From NCBI GenBank assembly GCA_020343635.1, contig CP070804.1:50915-57628 (forward strand): a stretch of DNA of 6,714 nt, in the 5' to 3' direction. Below the pieces are notes generated by a model, which was not told where the DNA came from, ran no database searches, and saw nothing but the letters and a program-made list of their open reading frames with translations. The stretch comes from Candidatus Aenigmatarchaeota archaeon. GTDB lineage: Archaea; Aenigmatarchaeota; Aenigmatarchaeia; QMZP01; JAFGSV01. This document shows, piece by piece, positions 4,810 to 6,714 of the stretch (positions within the stretch are counted from its first letter, which is position 1; each line of letters starts with the position of its first letter). The translations under genes were made by a program, and so were the position numbers.

Positions 4810-6714
4810 ATGCAGCGAATCGGAGCTTTCACTCTATTTTTCCTGATACTTATTCTTCCCGCTCTGGTGCATGCCGCTGAGTCCATGACCATGATACAGA
4901 GCGGCATATCGGGTGGCGTGACAGTCAAAGACATCACAAAGGCCGACATCGACGGCAGCGGGGATGACGAGATGCTGATCGGAACCTCCACGGGGCTCTA
5001 CATAATCAGCTCTGACGGTCACCTTTACAGGTACATACAGACGTCATCGGCCGTTACGAATGCCGTCCCCATCGACGATATCAACGGAGACGGCACGCAT
5101 GAGATAGTCATCAGCACGTCTGATTTATACTTCCCCAACGTCCAGTGCTACGATGCGGCTACTGGAGAGAAGTTGTGGGACTTCTCCCCTAGGACAGAGG
5201 TCTACGACACCTACATACTATGGACCATGAAACAGACGGGGGTTTTCGATCTGCTGTCCATGGCTGACATAAACGGAGACGGGTCCAGGGACATAGTGAC
5301 GAGCGCCGGATACGTGGTTTATGCCCTCGACGGCTCGAGCGGCGGCGAGATATGGAAGTATCAGGACACGGACAACGTGTGGGACCTGGACATCGTCAGC
5401 GGCGATGTCATCGGTGGGGACCAGAACGGTTATGTCTTTCTGCTTGAAAGCGGCTCGGGCAAGGAGATATGGAGGAAGCTCGTATCCCGGGATTACACGG
5501 TCGTCAACCCCAGCACCAACTCCGTGGCTGGAAACGTGAAGAGGTCTGTCTGGGACATTCTGCCCCTGGAAGTGGGCGGCGTGCTGAGGGCGGCCGTCAG
5601 CGCCGAGGATGGCTTTGTTTACATGCTTGACGTCTCAAATGGCGAAGTGCTGTGGGAGAAGGAGGTCATAGACTACGTGGACTCCCTGCTGTACGGCTAC
5701 TACGGGGACACCCCGATACCGACCTCGAGCGCAGGCTACAACTTCTTCAATCTCCGCCTTACTCCGGTGAATGACGTGACCGGGGACGGGAGTTCGGACC
5801 TCGTGGCGTCCACGTTCCCTGGCGTGAGGAGAGGCAGGGAGTACAAGGGGGTCTCCGGGATGTATCTGCTGAACTCGGGGAACGGAAACATGGAATGGGA
5901 GAACGAGAACACGGCGCTCAGCTTCACCGGCAGGCCGGTTACCGTGGATCTCGGAGAAGAGTACATAGCGGTGCCCGCAGGCAAGTCTGGAGACAGGGAG
6001 AGGATAAGGTTCATAGATCCGTCCGACGGCACCACCTTCGATACCATGAGCATCAACTCCAGCTCCGGACAGACCAGGTCCGCCACGTACATAATAAAAT
6101 CCTGGGATGAGGACAGGTTCATTTTCGCCTCCGCTACTGACGACCTCATACTGGCAGAGTACCCCGACGACTACACCTGGAGGTACCCGAGGACCAACGA
6201 TGTCATTATACTGAAGGCCGACTTCACAGGGGATTCGGCACCAGACATGCTTGTCAAGACCAGGGACGGTGCAGACAGGGAGAATTCCTTCGATGAGGGG
6301 AAGAGCAGGAGCCTGTTCGTGATAGACGGCTCGACAAAGGATGTCGCCTGGACCTATGAGATGGACACAGAGGTCTTCCTGCACAGCGGCGGGCTGGCGG
6401 GGGTGAAGGTGACACCCGACCTTAACGGTGACGGGAAGGCCGACATAGCAGGATACATGAACTACTTTGCCGACTGGGACAGGGGAGATGTTTACGGAGA
6501 GCACAGCAGGGTCGTGGTTTTCAGCGGAAGGACTGGGAAGAAGCTGATGGACGAGCCGCCCGTACTCGCTGACTACTACGGCGTGTATGAGAGGGCATTC
6601 ACCGACACCGTATTCCTCAACGAATCCATGAACGATCTCCTATTGATGGAGTGGGGACTCAGCCCCAAGGCTTACGAGGAGCTTGTTTATTCCCAGAAGC
6701 GGCAGTTCAAGCAG
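4810..6714 (+). CDS. Secreted FG-GAP/PQQ-like beta-propeller surface protein (3' end missing)
   Basis: The frame is open from ATG 4810 to the right edge: 635 residues without a stop. An in-frame TAA at 4804-4806 fixes the start. Residues 1-22 form a Sec signal peptide (MQRIGAFTLFFLILILP...) with likely cleavage after VHA. Calcium-loop motifs of the D-x-D/N-G-x-G-x-x-D/E type, as in FG-GAP and VCBS repeats, start at 46 (DIDGSGDDE), 90 (DINGDGTHE), 153 (DINGDGSRD), 322 (DVTGDGSSD), 471 (DFTGDSAPD, degenerate) and 537 (DLNGDGKAD). PQQ/BamB-like blade ends with Trp recur at GEKLWDF (119), GGEIWKY (178), GKEIWRK (217), NGEVLWE (277), NGNMEW (358) and DVAWTY (511). This suggests one or two extracellular propellers binding calcium. 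The ligand is unknown. Codon use (AGG, ATA) is native. A C-terminal anchor, if present, lies outside the window. Confidence 0.85.
   Translation, partial: MQRIGAFTLFFLILILPALVHAAESMTMIQSGISGGVTVKDITKADIDGSGDDEMLIGTSTGLYIISSDGHLYRYIQTSSAVTNAVPIDDINGDGTHEIVISTSDLYFPNVQCYDAATGEKLWDFSPRTEVYDTYILWTMKQTGVFDLLSMADINGDGSRDIVTSAGYVVYALDGSSGGEIWKYQDTDNVWDLDIVSGDVIGGDQNGYVFLLESGSGKEIWRKLVSRDYTVVNPSTNSVAGNVKRSVWDILPLEVGGVLRAAVSAEDGFVYMLDVSNGEVLWEKEVIDYVDSLLYGYYGDTPIPTSSAGYNFFNLRLTPVNDVTGDGSSDLVASTFPGVRRGREYKGVSGMYLLNSGNGNMEWENENTALSFTGRPVTVDLGEEYIAVPAGKSGDRERIRFIDPSDGTTFDTMSINSSSGQTRSATYIIKSWDEDRFIFASATDDLILAEYPDDYTWRYPRTNDVIILKADFTGDSAPDMLVKTRDGADRENSFDEGKSRSLFVIDGSTKDVAWTYEMDTEVFLHSGGLAGVKVTPDLNGDGKADIAGYMNYFADWDRGDVYGEHSRVVVFSGRTGKKLMDEPPVLADYYGVYERAFTDTVFLNESMNDLLLMEWGLSPKAYEELVYSQKRQFKQ

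Noticed and set aside
5736..6149. 137-residue - strand frame inside the propeller gene
   Set aside because: It overlaps both the sense gene and another antisense frame and has no promoter-like sequence or recognisable motif.
5635..6504. 289-residue open frame on the - strand opposite the propeller gene
   Set aside because: The sense frame is a continuous secreted propeller protein with repeated calcium loops; the antisense frame is a composition shadow.

Overview
The window looks like archaeal genomic DNA. Two adjacent proteins carry archaeal class III (type IV pilin-like) signal sequences. Most genes have an A/T-rich TATA-like element 23-32 bases before the start codon and no Shine-Dalgarno site, as expected for leaderless or nearly leaderless archaeal transcripts. 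The native codon choice is AGG for arginine and ATA for isoleucine. A cysteine-rich lipoprotein and a proteasome-like gene are also present. The style resembles a DPANN-type or other uncultivated archaeon, but no marker here fixes the lineage.

Layout from left to right: (1) the 3' end of a gene on the + strand whose visible N-terminal part looks like the end of a proteasome/HslV-type Ntn-hydrolase fold, followed by an unrecognised C-terminal region of about 125 residues; (2) a 66-residue orphan on the + strand; (3) on the - strand, converging on it with a 1-base gap, a 61-residue zinc-ribbon-like miniprotein, preceded in the same direction by a 328-residue lipoprotein with 16 cysteines after the lipobox, the last eight forming four exact C-x11-C repeats; (4) a short divergent promoter region; (5) a 195-residue orphan on the + strand with different codon use; (6) two overlapping pilin-like genes; (7) NAD kinase followed with no gap by a three-helix membrane protein; (8) the first 635 residues of a large secreted FG-GAP/PQQ-like beta-propeller protein that runs off the right edge.

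At least four of the nine genes encode exported or surface proteins (lipoprotein, two pilin-like proteins, propeller protein), and one more is an integral membrane protein, so the right two thirds read as a cell-surface neighbourhood with NAD kinase as its housekeeping gene. I see no RNA genes, CRISPR array, insertion sequence or tRNA, and no gene-free stretch over 300 bases. The items most worth following up are the proteasome-like protein with its extra C-terminal region, the C-x11-C repeat lipoprotein, and the overlapping glycosylation-rich pilin pair.
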